This document shows, piece after piece, positions 9,253 through 17,682 of a stretch of DNA of 64,000 nt. Origin of the DNA: Candidatus Peregrinibacteria bacterium (lineage in GTDB: Bacteria; Patescibacteriota; Gracilibacteria; UBA1369; LOWO2-01-FULL-3); contig JAPLYN010000005.1 of assembly GCA_026395515.1 (NCBI GenBank), positions 361,521-425,520 on the forward strand, in the 5' to 3' direction. Numbering within the stretch: position 1 is the first letter of the stretch; each line of letters starts with the position of its first letter. Made by a program: the position numbers and the translations under genes. The notes below the pieces were generated by a model. It worked only from the letters and a program-made list of their open reading frames with translations, was not told the origin of the DNA and searched no databases.

Positions 9253-10653
9253 TTAATCTTGAATTGTTCCAGTAGGAACTGTCGCTGGCGTAGTTGTGGC
9301 AGGAGCAGGAGCAGAAGCCGCATTTGGCGTAGCTGCTTGAGGAGTGTAATAAACATGAATAATTATACTCTCGCCTCTTTTTCCATTAGCATCCAAACCG
9401 TAGATTTCATAAATGTTATCACCAGCCTTCATTAAGCCAAAATCCGCATTAGCAAAATAACTCCAGCTAGTTGATCCAGCTTTAAATTTAGTCAAAGTAT
9501 ATCCATTCACCACAACTTTATCAGCACCTTTAATTGTACCGCTTAAAGTAGTAACCCTACTTGTAACTTTATAAACACCGCTAGCATCTGGCTTCACACC
9601 GCCAGCAATAGAAAGTATTTCTGGTTTAGATACAGTAGTAGATTCAGCTGGAGAACCAGTCTTAACTGGAGCTACGACTGGAGTTGTTGAAGGTGTAGTT
9701 GGAGTAGCAACCGGAGTCTTAGAAGCATCAACTGTAGAAGTAACTATTGGTTTACCATTTGCATCAACAGTTGTTCCATCAGGCAAAACAGTAGTTCCAA
9801 CATCAGGAGTCACTACAGTAGAAGGCTTAACAACCTGGGGAGCAACTTTCACAAAACCAATGCCACCTGGACCAACTGTCTTTTCAAAAACAGTAGGAGA
9901 ATCATCTTCCTTAATATTCCACAAATACCATTCACTCTGCTTAAAATCATCAGCTAGAGCCGCCAAAACCGTAGGACTTTGATGAGCCCAATAAGCTTTC
10001 AACACGTCGCTCTTAAAATTAATTTCTTGGCCAACTCCAATTTTTTCAGATTCTACAACTTTACTACCACTTTCATCCAAAACATCCACAGACAAACCAT
10101 CATTTTGTGAAACAGCTATGACTCTCGCAACTTGATCTCCTTGGTTCTCTAATTCGAAAATGCTGGCATTATTAGAATTCGCCACAATATTATTCATAGT
10201 CACCTTAACGTCAGAATGACCAGAAGTTTTATTCATCATATCAAACCAAACATCACCAGCAAAAAGATGAATATCCATACTTGGAACATCACTTTGATCA
10301 TTTATAGTATCGAAACTAAGATCAGCATTACCTCCAATTCTCATCAAAGTACCATCATAGAACTCCACAATAAATTTTGCGTCCGCAGAAGATCTGATTC
10401 TATCTCCCTGCATAACTACAGAATCAGTACTCAAATTAAAAAATGATTCAGTCCCCCATGCCTTCATTTGCGCACTTCCATTCACTATATGCAAATAAGC
10501 TGCTTTTGGCTTAGAAGAAGGAAAAACAGCACGCCACAAATTAAAAACAAGCACGCCAATAATTCCAATACAAATAATAATCAGAAAAGGCATGACGTAA
10601 TTAGTCTTACCTACCTGACGACGTGGCTGATGATAACGCGGTCTTTGATACAC
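9253..10653 (-). CDS. FecR-domain, membrane-anchored surface protein
   Basis: The 466-residue protein has an Arg/Gln-rich N-terminus, a membrane anchor at about 20-42, and a FecR-type domain (about 50-170; MQGDRIRSSADAKFIVEFYDG, then LFAGDVWFDMMN). A Thr/Pro/Val-rich linker follows (about 250-350), then an Ig-like beta domain (about 350-440; LSGTIKGADKVVVNGY). No FecI-type sigma factor or TonB receptor is adjacent, so iron regulation should not be assumed. In CPR genomes such proteins are probably cell-surface adhesion or wall-binding proteins. Confidence 0.8.
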   Translation of the reverse strand: MYQRPRYHQPRRQVGKTNYVMPFLIIICIGIIGVLVFNLWRAVFPSSKPKAAYLHIVNGSAQMKAWGTESFFNLSTDSVVMQGDRIRSSADAKFIVEFYDGTLMRIGGNADLSFDTINDQSDVPSMDIHLFAGDVWFDMMNKTSGHSDVKVTMNNIVANSNNASIFELENQGDQVARVIAVSQNDGLSVDVLDESGSKVVESEKIGVGQEINFKSDVLKAYWAHQSPTVLAALADDFKQSEWYLWNIKEDDSPTVFEKTVGPGGIGFVKVAPQVVKPSTVVTPDVGTTVLPDGTTVDANGKPIVTSTVDASKTPVATPTTPSTTPVVAPVKTGSPAESTTVSKPEILSIAGGVKPDASGVYKVTSRVTTLSGTIKGADKVVVNGYTLTKFKAGSTSWSYFANADFGLMKAGDNIYEIYGLDANGKRGESIIIHVYYTPQAATPNAASAPAPATTTPATVPTGTIQD

Positions 10654-10730
10654 GGGAATTGATTAATAATAAAACAAATTGATTCTAGAACACACCAATC
10701 AAAATGTCATCAGATTTTTATTCAAAATCT

Positions 10731-12167
10731 TTATAGACCCATCTCTCTTTTAATTGCATTTACGTCTCTAACCAATCTCAAATCTGTTCTTAGTTTTCTA
10801 GCTGTCTGGCTGCAAGCGTGCATTACTGTAGTATGATTTCTGCCACCAAAGCCGTCTCCAATTTTTTCATAAGATTCATTTAACTCATTCTTGATCAAAT
10901 ACATACAAACGTGACGAGGAAGCATCAAACCCTTATGTCTGTCCTTACCCATCAATTCATCAGCACTTACCTTATAGTACTCAGCTACAATGTTTAATAC
11001 ATCAATAGAGTTCTTAACAATATTGCGACCTTGTCTTGCTTCAATATCGTAACCAATAATTTTCTGAGCTTTATTTAAACGCTTAATAATTTCTGCAACT
11101 GAACGAATAGTAGTAACACGGTTGAAAAGCTGGCTTTCAGCCATAATCTGACGCAAAACTCCTTCTAATTCACGAACGCTGCTCTGAACATTAGTAGCAA
11201 CGAAATCAAGAACCTCTGGATCAAGCATAATCTGATTTTCACGGCATTTCTGGTGCAAAATAGCCAATCTTGTCTCGAAGTCTGGAAGCAAAAGCTCAAC
11301 CACCATTCCCATTCCGAAACGGCTACGAATTCTCTCATCCATACCATCCAATTCAGAAGGAGCTCTATCACTAGTAATTACGATCTGTTTATTACCGTTA
11401 TAAAGATCATTAAAAGTGTGGAAAAATTCCTGCTGTGAAGAATCCTTTCTAGCAAAGAATTGAACGTCATCAACCAAGAAACAGTCTACTTTTCTATATT
11501 GATCCTTGAAAGCCTGTGTATTTCTCTTACCAATAGCCTCAACTACTTCAGTTACAAATTTCTCAGCAGTAACGTATTTAACAACCTTATCTGGGAAATT
11601 TCTCAAAATTTCATTACCAACAGCTTGTACAAGATGAGTTTTACCCAAACCTACACCTCCGTAGATATAAAGAGGATTGTAAATTCCACCTGGCATATTA
11701 GCCACAGCACAACAAGCTGCATGTGGAAGTCTATTGTCATGACCAACTACGAAATTATCCAAAGAATATTTATGATTCATCATCTGGCTCATAATTTTGC
11801 CAGAAGAAAGACCTTTAACTACTGATACCTCATTTGCATTACGAATCTTGCGAACCTTTTTATCCATTTCATCAGAAAAAAGTGTCTGCACATCGACACC
11901 ATTTCCACCTTCCTGCGCATATGTACCTTCAACCTTAAATTCTACTTTTAAAATTTCTCCATTCAATTCTTGAGCCGCTTGTAAAACTTTTACTGCGTAA
12001 TGTTGAACAACCCAGTTCAAAGAAAACTCTGTAGGCATTCCAACCATCATAACTCCATTTTCAATGGAAACGATATTGGTGTTTTGCAACCATGTAATAA
12101 AATGAGCCTTCTTAATAGTCGGCTGTAAACGGCGCAACACAGAAACCCACAGTTCTTTGTTTGTCAT
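10731..12167 (-). CDS. dnaA: Chromosomal replication initiator DnaA
   Basis: A full-length 478-residue DnaA. Domain I is residues 1-80 and the linker about 80-130. AAA+ domain III has Walker A GGVGLGKT (residues 170-177), Walker B FLVDDVQFF and sensor region DERIRSRFGMG. Domain IV carries the DnaA-box helix-turn-helix signature, seen as GFGGRNHTTVMHAC. It unwinds oriC and loads the replicative helicase. It is not followed by dnaN here; the next gene on the strand encodes a FecR-domain protein. The leader holds a short GC hairpin at 12198-12217. Confidence 0.98.
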   Translation of the reverse strand: MTNKELWVSVLRRLQPTIKKAHFITWLQNTNIVSIENGVMMVGMPTEFSLNWVVQHYAVKVLQAAQELNGEILKVEFKVEGTYAQEGGNGVDVQTLFSDEMDKKVRKIRNANEVSVVKGLSSGKIMSQMMNHKYSLDNFVVGHDNRLPHAACCAVANMPGGIYNPLYIYGGVGLGKTHLVQAVGNEILRNFPDKVVKYVTAEKFVTEVVEAIGKRNTQAFKDQYRKVDCFLVDDVQFFARKDSSQQEFFHTFNDLYNGNKQIVITSDRAPSELDGMDERIRSRFGMGMVVELLLPDFETRLAILHQKCRENQIMLDPEVLDFVATNVQSSVRELEGVLRQIMAESQLFNRVTTIRSVAEIIKRLNKAQKIIGYDIEARQGRNIVKNSIDVLNIVAEYYKVSADELMGKDRHKGLMLPRHVCMYLIKNELNESYEKIGDGFGGRNHTTVMHACSQTARKLRTDLRLVRDVNAIKREMGL

Positions 12168-12390
12168 AGGAAATGAAATAAGATAATAAACCCTTTTGCC
12201 CGACGCCCTAGTCGGACTCCAAACACTTCAGCCCTTTGAAATATTTGGACCCACATATTAACTATAATTTACCCCCTCTACAAGATAGAAAAGACCTAAA
12301 ATACCATGTTCAACAGGTAGACGAGCCTTTTAGCCCACACACTATATTTAGTGAAAAACAATGAGTTAAAAAACAAAAGCAAAAACTAAT

Positions 12391-12424
12391 CAAGGCTCCC
12401 AGACTACAATTAGTGGGAACCTTG
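12391..12424 (-). terminator. Terminator downstream of rseP operon
   Basis: On the minus strand an 11-bp stem (CAAGGTTCCCA with TGGGAGCCTTG, one mismatch) and 12-nt loop are followed by a T-rich tract. It lies about 60 nt beyond the rseP stop and separates rseP from dnaA. Confidence 0.75.
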
Positions 12425-12447
12425 CAAGTGCAAAGTTAAGACGGTGT

Positions 12448-12475
12448 GCCGCGTAGCGTACGCGGCCAATTTTTT
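12448..12475 (+). terminator. Plus-strand terminator with no assigned gene
   Basis: A perfect 8-bp stem GCCGCGTA / TACGCGGC with a 3-nt loop is followed by CAATTTTTT. It is oriented on the plus strand, although both flanking genes are on the minus strand. Confidence 0.65.
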
Positions 12476-12485
12476 AAGCTAATTT

Positions 12486-14111
12486 TTACTTATGAAAAAG
12501 TTTCATAATGTCGCTATAGGTAACAACCAAAATCAACGCCATAATTAAGAAATAACCCAACGCATGAATATAGTTTTCGAAGCGCTGATTTACCTTACGA
12601 CCAATTACCAATTCAATAATTATAAACAAAAGTCTACCTCCATCCAAAGCCGGAAATGGCAAAATATTAATTACCGCCAAACTCAAAGACAAAACCGCTA
12701 CAAATCTAAGCAAAGGAATAAAACCTTCCTCTACGAAAGTATGAGTCATTTGGGCAATACCAATAGGACCAGATACCGTAGCCGGAATTTCTCCTCTACG
12801 AACTAATCCACCTACAAAGTTAGTGAACATTTGAGCTGTAGTGACAGACATCTTCCAAGTCTCACCCAAAGATTTATAAGCTGCAATATAGAAAGGATAT
12901 TGAACATCCTTAATCTCCCTCACAGAAGCCAACTGATCAGTATTATAAAGACTTACACCTTGATCATCGACATAACTCATCAATTCTGAAAGCATTATAC
13001 CAACATGTCCACCATCAGGCTTAATTTCATAAAACAATTGAACACCACCCCTATCTATCATATAAGCCAACTGCTCAGATTTATGATCCTGCACATAAGA
13101 AACAACTTCCTGACTATCAGTCATCTGTTTACCATTAATAGTCAAAATTACATCTTCATTTTTCAAACCAGCTTTTTCAGCAGGAGAATCCGGAATTATT
13201 CCAGAAATAATAACCTGACGAGCCTTTGTTCTTTCCACTATTACAGTCTGAACTAAACCATCTCTAAATACTGTATATTCAAGTTTTGGCACACCACGAA
13301 TCAAAGTTTCATACTGAGGAATTCCAAAAATCTGCTGACCATTAATCGTCAAAATAATGTCTTCAGAACGTAAACCAGCATGATAAGCTACTGTATTAGG
13401 TTTCAAATCATAAATACGTACACGAGGGAAATCACCAAAATCATAAAACCCTAACCCAAGCTTCTGAGCTCCAGTTTTTAAAATATCGTTACCTGGAACC
13501 TGCAAAGTCATAATTTTACCATCTCTCACAACCCCAAAATTCTTAGCTGGATCTTTTGTAATTGCCGATAAATTATTATCATCTACTTTATATCCATTAA
13601 TAGAATAAATAAGATCCTCAGCTTTAAATCCTGCTTTCGCCGCAATACTATCATCATCAACCGATTTAATTTTTACACCTTGATCCAAAACAATCTGCCC
13701 ATCATTGACCGCACTAAGCACATCGTCTGGTCCTAGCAATGGTTTCATTCCAGCCGTAAAACCAATAAACATTAAAATCCAAGCCAACAAAAAATTCATA
13801 AACACACCAGCCACCACCACCAAAATTCTTGATCTCATTGGTTGAGCCGCAAAGGTTCGCTTATTTTTCAATAATTTCGGATCAGATTGATCTTCTCCAA
13901 GCATTCTCACAAACCCACCAAAAGGAATCCAATTAATAGAATAAATAGTCTCCCCCTTCTTTTTCCCCCAAATTCTTGGAGGCAAACCGAAGCCAAACTC
14001 TTCCACTTTAATCCCAGCCCTTTTTGCCATTATAAAATGTCCAAATTCATGAACAAGAATAAGAATAGAAAAAATAACTATAAAAGCTATTACTGTAAGC
14101 AAATAGGACAT
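12486..14111 (-). CDS. rseP: Site-2 intramembrane metalloprotease RseP
   Basis: A 541-residue zinc S2P protease. HEFGH at residues 21-25 lies in the first membrane helix, and the second zinc-ligand motif FPALDGGR (LDG at 489-491) in the last pair. Between them are PDZ domains: about 125-200, 215-280 and 285-350, the last with SGIIPDSPAEKAGLKNEDVI. Three PDZ-like segments and 541 residues make it longer than the usual 420-450. It cuts membrane-bound regulators such as anti-sigma factors and signal-peptide remnants. It follows pyrH and frr on the same strand, an arrangement seen in many bacteria. Confidence 0.95.
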   Translation of the reverse strand: MSYLLTVIAFIVIFSILILVHEFGHFIMAKRAGIKVEEFGFGLPPRIWGKKKGETIYSINWIPFGGFVRMLGEDQSDPKLLKNKRTFAAQPMRSRILVVVAGVFMNFLLAWILMFIGFTAGMKPLLGPDDVLSAVNDGQIVLDQGVKIKSVDDDSIAAKAGFKAEDLIYSINGYKVDDNNLSAITKDPAKNFGVVRDGKIMTLQVPGNDILKTGAQKLGLGFYDFGDFPRVRIYDLKPNTVAYHAGLRSEDIILTINGQQIFGIPQYETLIRGVPKLEYTVFRDGLVQTVIVERTKARQVIISGIIPDSPAEKAGLKNEDVILTINGKQMTDSQEVVSYVQDHKSEQLAYMIDRGGVQLFYEIKPDGGHVGIMLSELMSYVDDQGVSLYNTDQLASVREIKDVQYPFYIAAYKSLGETWKMSVTTAQMFTNFVGGLVRRGEIPATVSGPIGIAQMTHTFVEEGFIPLLRFVAVLSLSLAVINILPFPALDGGRLLFIIIELVIGRKVNQRFENYIHALGYFLIMALILVVTYSDIMKLFHK

Positions 14112-14150
14112 GAGGAATGAGGGGCTATATGTTAATAATTCAATCTAGAA

Positions 14151-14711
14151 TTAAACTGTCATGATATCTTGCTCTTTCTTCTTTGAAAGATCATCAATAC
14201 TTACATTAATCGCATCAACTTTATCTTGTAATTTCTTGATTGATCCGCGTAAATCATCTTCAGTAATTTCGCTTTTTGACTCCATAGTCTTGAGAGTATT
14301 ATGACCATCTTGTCTTGCAGTTCTCACACCAATACGTGCTTCCTCTGCCAATTTTTTTACAACTTTAGATAAATCTTTACGACGTTCTTCAGTCAAAGCT
14401 GGAATATTAATTCTTACCACAATTCCATCGTTTACAGGATTTAAACCCAAACCACTTCCTACAATCCCTTTTTCAATTGCAGCAAGATTTGATCTGTCCC
14501 AAGGAGCAATCAACAAAGTTCTTGGTTCTGGAACGGAAATACTCGCTACAGCTTTCAAAGGCTGAACAGCTCCGTAAATTTCTACATGTACATTCTCCAC
14601 CATAGATGGATTAGCACGACCTAATTGCAATCTGTTAAATTCGTCTTTCAAATGTGCCACAGCCTTTTCAAATTCCTGAGAAGCAACACTTAGTACCTGA
14701 TCTGATGTCAT
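14151..14711 (-). CDS. frr: Ribosome recycling factor
   Basis: The 186-residue product matches RRF along its length: FNRLQLGRANPSMVENV in the first helix, PWDRSNLAAIEKGI in the hinge domain and IPALTEERRKDLSKVVKKLAEEARI in the third helix. With EF-G it splits post-termination ribosomes. It is 10 nt downstream of pyrH and clearly in the same transcript. Confidence 0.98.
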   Translation of the reverse strand: MTSDQVLSVASQEFEKAVAHLKDEFNRLQLGRANPSMVENVHVEIYGAVQPLKAVASISVPEPRTLLIAPWDRSNLAAIEKGIVGSGLGLNPVNDGIVVRINIPALTEERRKDLSKVVKKLAEEARIGVRTARQDGHNTLKTMESKSEITEDDLRGSIKKLQDKVDAINVSIDDLSKKKEQDIMTV

Positions 14712-14721
14712 ATGATAATTG

Positions 14722-15438
14722 TTAATTTATTAGCGTTCCTATCTTATCGCCTTTCACGGCTTTTTCAATACTACCTTTTTTATTTAAATTGAAAACCAAC
14801 ATAGGAATGTTTCCTTCCTTGCACATTGAAGCACAAGTCAGATCCATTACTCCTAATCCTTTTTCAATCACTTCCTGATATTTCATTTCTGTATATTTTT
14901 TTGCATCCTTGAACTTCATCGGGTCCTTATCATATACATAGTCCACCTTCGTAGCCTTCAAAAGCACATCACATTTAGTTTCCAAAGCCCTAAGCGCTGC
15001 AGCAGAATCAGTAGTAAAAAATGGACTACCAGTCCCTCCAGCAAAAATCACAATTCTTCCTTTATCTAAGTCATGTCTAGCACTTTTGATTGTATAAGTT
15101 TCCAAAGCTTTTTCTGCAGGAAAACTACTCATTGCACGCACCTGAGCACCCACAGCTTTCAAGGCTTCTTCAAAAGCCAAAGCGTTCATTACCGTAGCCA
15201 ACATTCCCATGCTATCGGAAATAGTTCTATCAAATTTTAAATGTTGAAAATCTCTATATCTCCAGAAATTTCCACCACCTATTACCACACCAACTTCACA
15301 GCCGATTTTCTGCAAACCAGCAACTTCTTTCGCCAATTCCATAATCACTTTTCCATCTATTCCCTCACCATCTTCGCCACCAAAAACTTCTCCTGAAAGC
15401 TTCAGCAAAATCCTTTTATACTTTAACTTTTGAGCCAT
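14722..15438 (-). CDS. pyrH: UMP kinase
   Basis: A 238-residue amino-acid-kinase-fold enzyme that phosphorylates UMP to UDP with ATP. Seen: RILLKLSGEVFGG at the N-terminus, GVVIGGGNFWR in the glycine loop, MLATVMNALA, and FAGGTGSPFFTTDSAAALRA at the nucleotide site. It stands in the pyrH-frr-rseP order, and the upstream membrane-tailed protein gene ends six nucleotides before it. Confidence 0.98.
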   Translation of the reverse strand: MAQKLKYKRILLKLSGEVFGGEDGEGIDGKVIMELAKEVAGLQKIGCEVGVVIGGGNFWRYRDFQHLKFDRTISDSMGMLATVMNALAFEEALKAVGAQVRAMSSFPAEKALETYTIKSARHDLDKGRIVIFAGGTGSPFFTTDSAAALRALETKCDVLLKATKVDYVYDKDPMKFKDAKKYTEMKYQEVIEKGLGVMDLTCASMCKEGNIPMLVFNLNKKGSIEKAVKGDKIGTLIN

Positions 15439-15443
15439 AAATT

Positions 15444-15878
15444 TTAAGAATTAGACTTTAAAATAAGCCAAGTTACGATTACTCCTAATACAATTCCAAT
15501 CAAGAAAAAAGTTGGAATTTTCTTTCCATCTTCTTTTTCTTCATGAGCATTAGCAAGATCAGTAAGCAAATCAGTACTAATAATCACATCATCATCTAAA
15601 TGTTTATCAAAAATTTCTTGATAAGCATGAGTAGCAATCAAATTCACAAACTTATCAAACTTCACTTTTACTTTATCACTAGGCTTCATTGTCGAACTTT
15701 CATGATCACTTAGTGGCATAGAAGGGACTCCATGAACCGCATCACCCTGCATATGCAAATGCCCATGTGCTGGTTGATGAGAATCAGTGGTACGATTAAT
15801 CTTAAACTCCGGCTCATCTGAAGAAGCAGAAGAACCGCGCAAGTCGATCACACCATCTTCATTTTTTCTTGGGGACAT
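15444..15878 (-). CDS. Small C-terminally anchored protein of unknown function
   Basis: A 144-residue protein with a hydrophilic, His-rich disordered N-terminal half (GHLHMQGDAVHGV) and a helical middle region. A single C-terminal membrane segment (about 124-140, FFLIGIVLGVIVTWLIL) ends two residues before the C-terminus, giving a tail-anchored topology with the bulk in the cytoplasm. I recognise no family. It is the first gene of the pyrH transcript. Confidence 0.6.
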   Translation of the reverse strand: MSPRKNEDGVIDLRGSSASSDEPEFKINRTTDSHQPAHGHLHMQGDAVHGVPSMPLSDHESSTMKPSDKVKVKFDKFVNLIATHAYQEIFDKHLDDDVIISTDLLTDLANAHEEKEDGKKIPTFFLIGIVLGVIVTWLILKSNS

Positions 15879-15950
15879 AAGGATTGAGTAGTTTTGCTGA
15901 ATTCTATCATATAGATATTAAGAATTCAACTTTTCTGCTAAATTAAAGCC

Positions 15951-16601
15951 ATGGATAAATCTTTCGATAAAATATTAGCCGAGACGAAGAAACATTTCAT
16001 AAATTCTCGTGGAAGTCACGACTTTGACCACGTAGAAAGAGTGTTGAAAATGGCTCTACTAATTGGAAAGAAAGAAGGTGCTAATCTTGAGATTCTTCAG
16101 CTTGCAGCCATTCTTCACGACGTCCAAAGAAATAATGCCGACAAAAACAAAGGCAAAATAGATCACGCCATCAGTGGCGCCGAAGTAGCCAGTGAAATTT
16201 TGCGCAAATACAAATATGATGAAAAAACTATCTCTGCTGTCTACCACTGCATTGCCGCACATCGTTTTCGCAATGACGTAGAACCAAAAACTCTTGAAGC
16301 AAAAGTCCTTTTTGACGCCGACAAATTAGATTCTATTGGCGCAATCGGAGTAGGCCGCGCCTTTCTTTTCGCCGGAGAACTAAAAGCCAAATTGCACAAT
16401 TCTGGTATGACTGATGACCAAATTCTCGTCACCAAAGAATTTGGAAAAGAAGACACTGCTTACCGCGAATTTCTCATAAAACTCCGCTACATCAAATCCC
16501 GTATGCAAACCAAAGAAGGCCGCAAGCTAGCCAAAGAACGCCACGATTTCATGGTGGGATTTTTCAAAAGAATGAAAAAAGAAATGGGAGGACTTATTTA
16601 G
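15951..16601 (+). CDS. HD-domain phosphohydrolase
   Basis: A 216-residue YpgQ/YedJ-type HD hydrolase: SHDFDHVERVLKMA supplies the first His, AAILHDVQRNN the HD pair, and ADKLDSIGAIGVGRAF the final metal-ligand Asp. It probably removes phosphate or pyrophosphate from a nucleotide. Substrates in this group range from dNTPs to signalling nucleotides, so the exact reaction is open. It overlaps the convergent rlmN by 8 bp. Confidence 0.85.
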   Translation: MDKSFDKILAETKKHFINSRGSHDFDHVERVLKMALLIGKKEGANLEILQLAAILHDVQRNNADKNKGKIDHAISGAEVASEILRKYKYDEKTISAVYHCIAAHRFRNDVEPKTLEAKVLFDADKLDSIGAIGVGRAFLFAGELKAKLHNSGMTDDQILVTKEFGKEDTAYREFLIKLRYIKSRMQTKEGRKLAKERHDFMVGFFKRMKKEMGGLI

Positions 16602-17628
16602 AATCCCTCGCCCTTCCTTTCGAAACTCCCTTCGCTCCTTTGATCGCCAACTGTCCACAAGCACCTTCAACCTCTTGGCCGAAAGTATATCTTTGAGTCA
16701 CAGTCACACCATTTTTTTCCAAAATATCTTTAAACTTATTCACACTTTCTTTCGTAGGAGGAGTAAATCTACCAGTTGGATTGTAAGGAATTACATTCAC
16801 CACAAACAAATGTCCGAGTTCCCTTTTCAACACATCAGCCAATTCTTTTGCTGTCTCTGGAGAATTATTCAAATCACCAATCAACAAATACTCAATCATC
16901 ACCTTACGATTAGTTTTGTTGATATATTCACCAACAGTCTTAAGCAAAGCATCCACTGGATCACTTTTATTAACCGGCATAATTTTATCGCGCATCTCAC
17001 TCGTTGGTGCATGCAAAGAAATAGCTAAATTAATCTGCAATGGCTCATCGGTAAGTTTTTGAATTCCTTTGATAATTCCACAAGTAGAAACAGAAATATG
17101 ACGCGCCGCAATTCCCACATCTTTATTGAGAATATTAACCGCCTTCATTACTTCGACATAATTATAAAGTGGCTCACCCATACCCATAAACACAACATTC
17201 GTAACACGACGATCTTCCAATTTCAAAATTCTTTCGAACAAAATTACCTGCTCCACAATTTCCCCAGCAGAAAGATTACGGAAAAATCCCATATCTCCAG
17301 TCGCACAAAAGGCGCAACCCATAGGACAACCAGCCTGTGAAGATACACAAACGGTATTTCTATTATCTTTATGACGCATAAGCACAGTTTCCACCAATCT
17401 TCCATCATGTAAAGTCACCAGACCTTTCATCGTTCCATCAGCAGATTTTTTGACCTCAACATTCACGGATAATGGAAATTCTTTTTCCAATCTATCTCTC
17501 AAAGGCTTCGAGAAAACAGTCACTTCATTCCATGATTGAACAAAATTTTTGAACATAGCTTCGTACGCCTGTTTTAGGCGAAACTTTGGCTCGGCTGACA
17601 GAATTGATTCTAGCTTTTGTAAGTCCAT
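16594..17628 (-). CDS. rlmN: Dual-specificity 23S rRNA (A2503) / tRNA (A37) C2-methyltransferase RlmN
   Basis: A 344-residue radical-SAM enzyme. The [4Fe-4S] ligands are Cys101, Cys105 and Cys108 in CPMGCAFC, and NVVFMGMGEPLYNY is the SAM-binding GGEP-equivalent. The methyl-carrying Cys is in the C-terminal GACGQLA. It makes 2-methyladenosine in 23S rRNA and some tRNAs. The C-terminal tail is short and basic. Confidence 0.97.
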   Translation of the reverse strand: MDLQKLESILSAEPKFRLKQAYEAMFKNFVQSWNEVTVFSKPLRDRLEKEFPLSVNVEVKKSADGTMKGLVTLHDGRLVETVLMRHKDNRNTVCVSSQAGCPMGCAFCATGDMGFFRNLSAGEIVEQVILFERILKLEDRRVTNVVFMGMGEPLYNYVEVMKAVNILNKDVGIAARHISVSTCGIIKGIQKLTDEPLQINLAISLHAPTSEMRDKIMPVNKSDPVDALLKTVGEYINKTNRKVMIEYLLIGDLNNSPETAKELADVLKRELGHLFVVNVIPYNPTGRFTPPTKESVNKFKDILEKNGVTVTQRYTFGQEVEGACGQLAIKGAKGVSKGRARDSK

Positions 17629-17682
17629 AAAAAATTAGATATGGGCTTATTATACCCAAAATTTGCTTATTATCCAGAGAAA

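Larger units (their letters stand above)
12168..12485. other. 318-bp intergenic region between dnaA and rseP
   Basis: This stretch contains a minus-strand terminator (12391-12424), a plus-strand terminator (12448-12475), a TATAAT at 12263-12268 on the plus strand and a GC hairpin in the dnaA leader. I found no TTATCCACA-type DnaA boxes, so I cannot call it oriC. The plus-strand terminator has no recognised gene behind it; a small plus-strand RNA of up to about 200 nt is possible, but the -35 is weak and the RNA ends do not pair. Confidence 0.5.

Noticed and set aside
12168-12485. Origin of replication next to dnaA
   Set aside because: No cluster of DnaA boxes and no AT-rich unwinding repeat set seen; only GC skew of the whole genome could place oriC.
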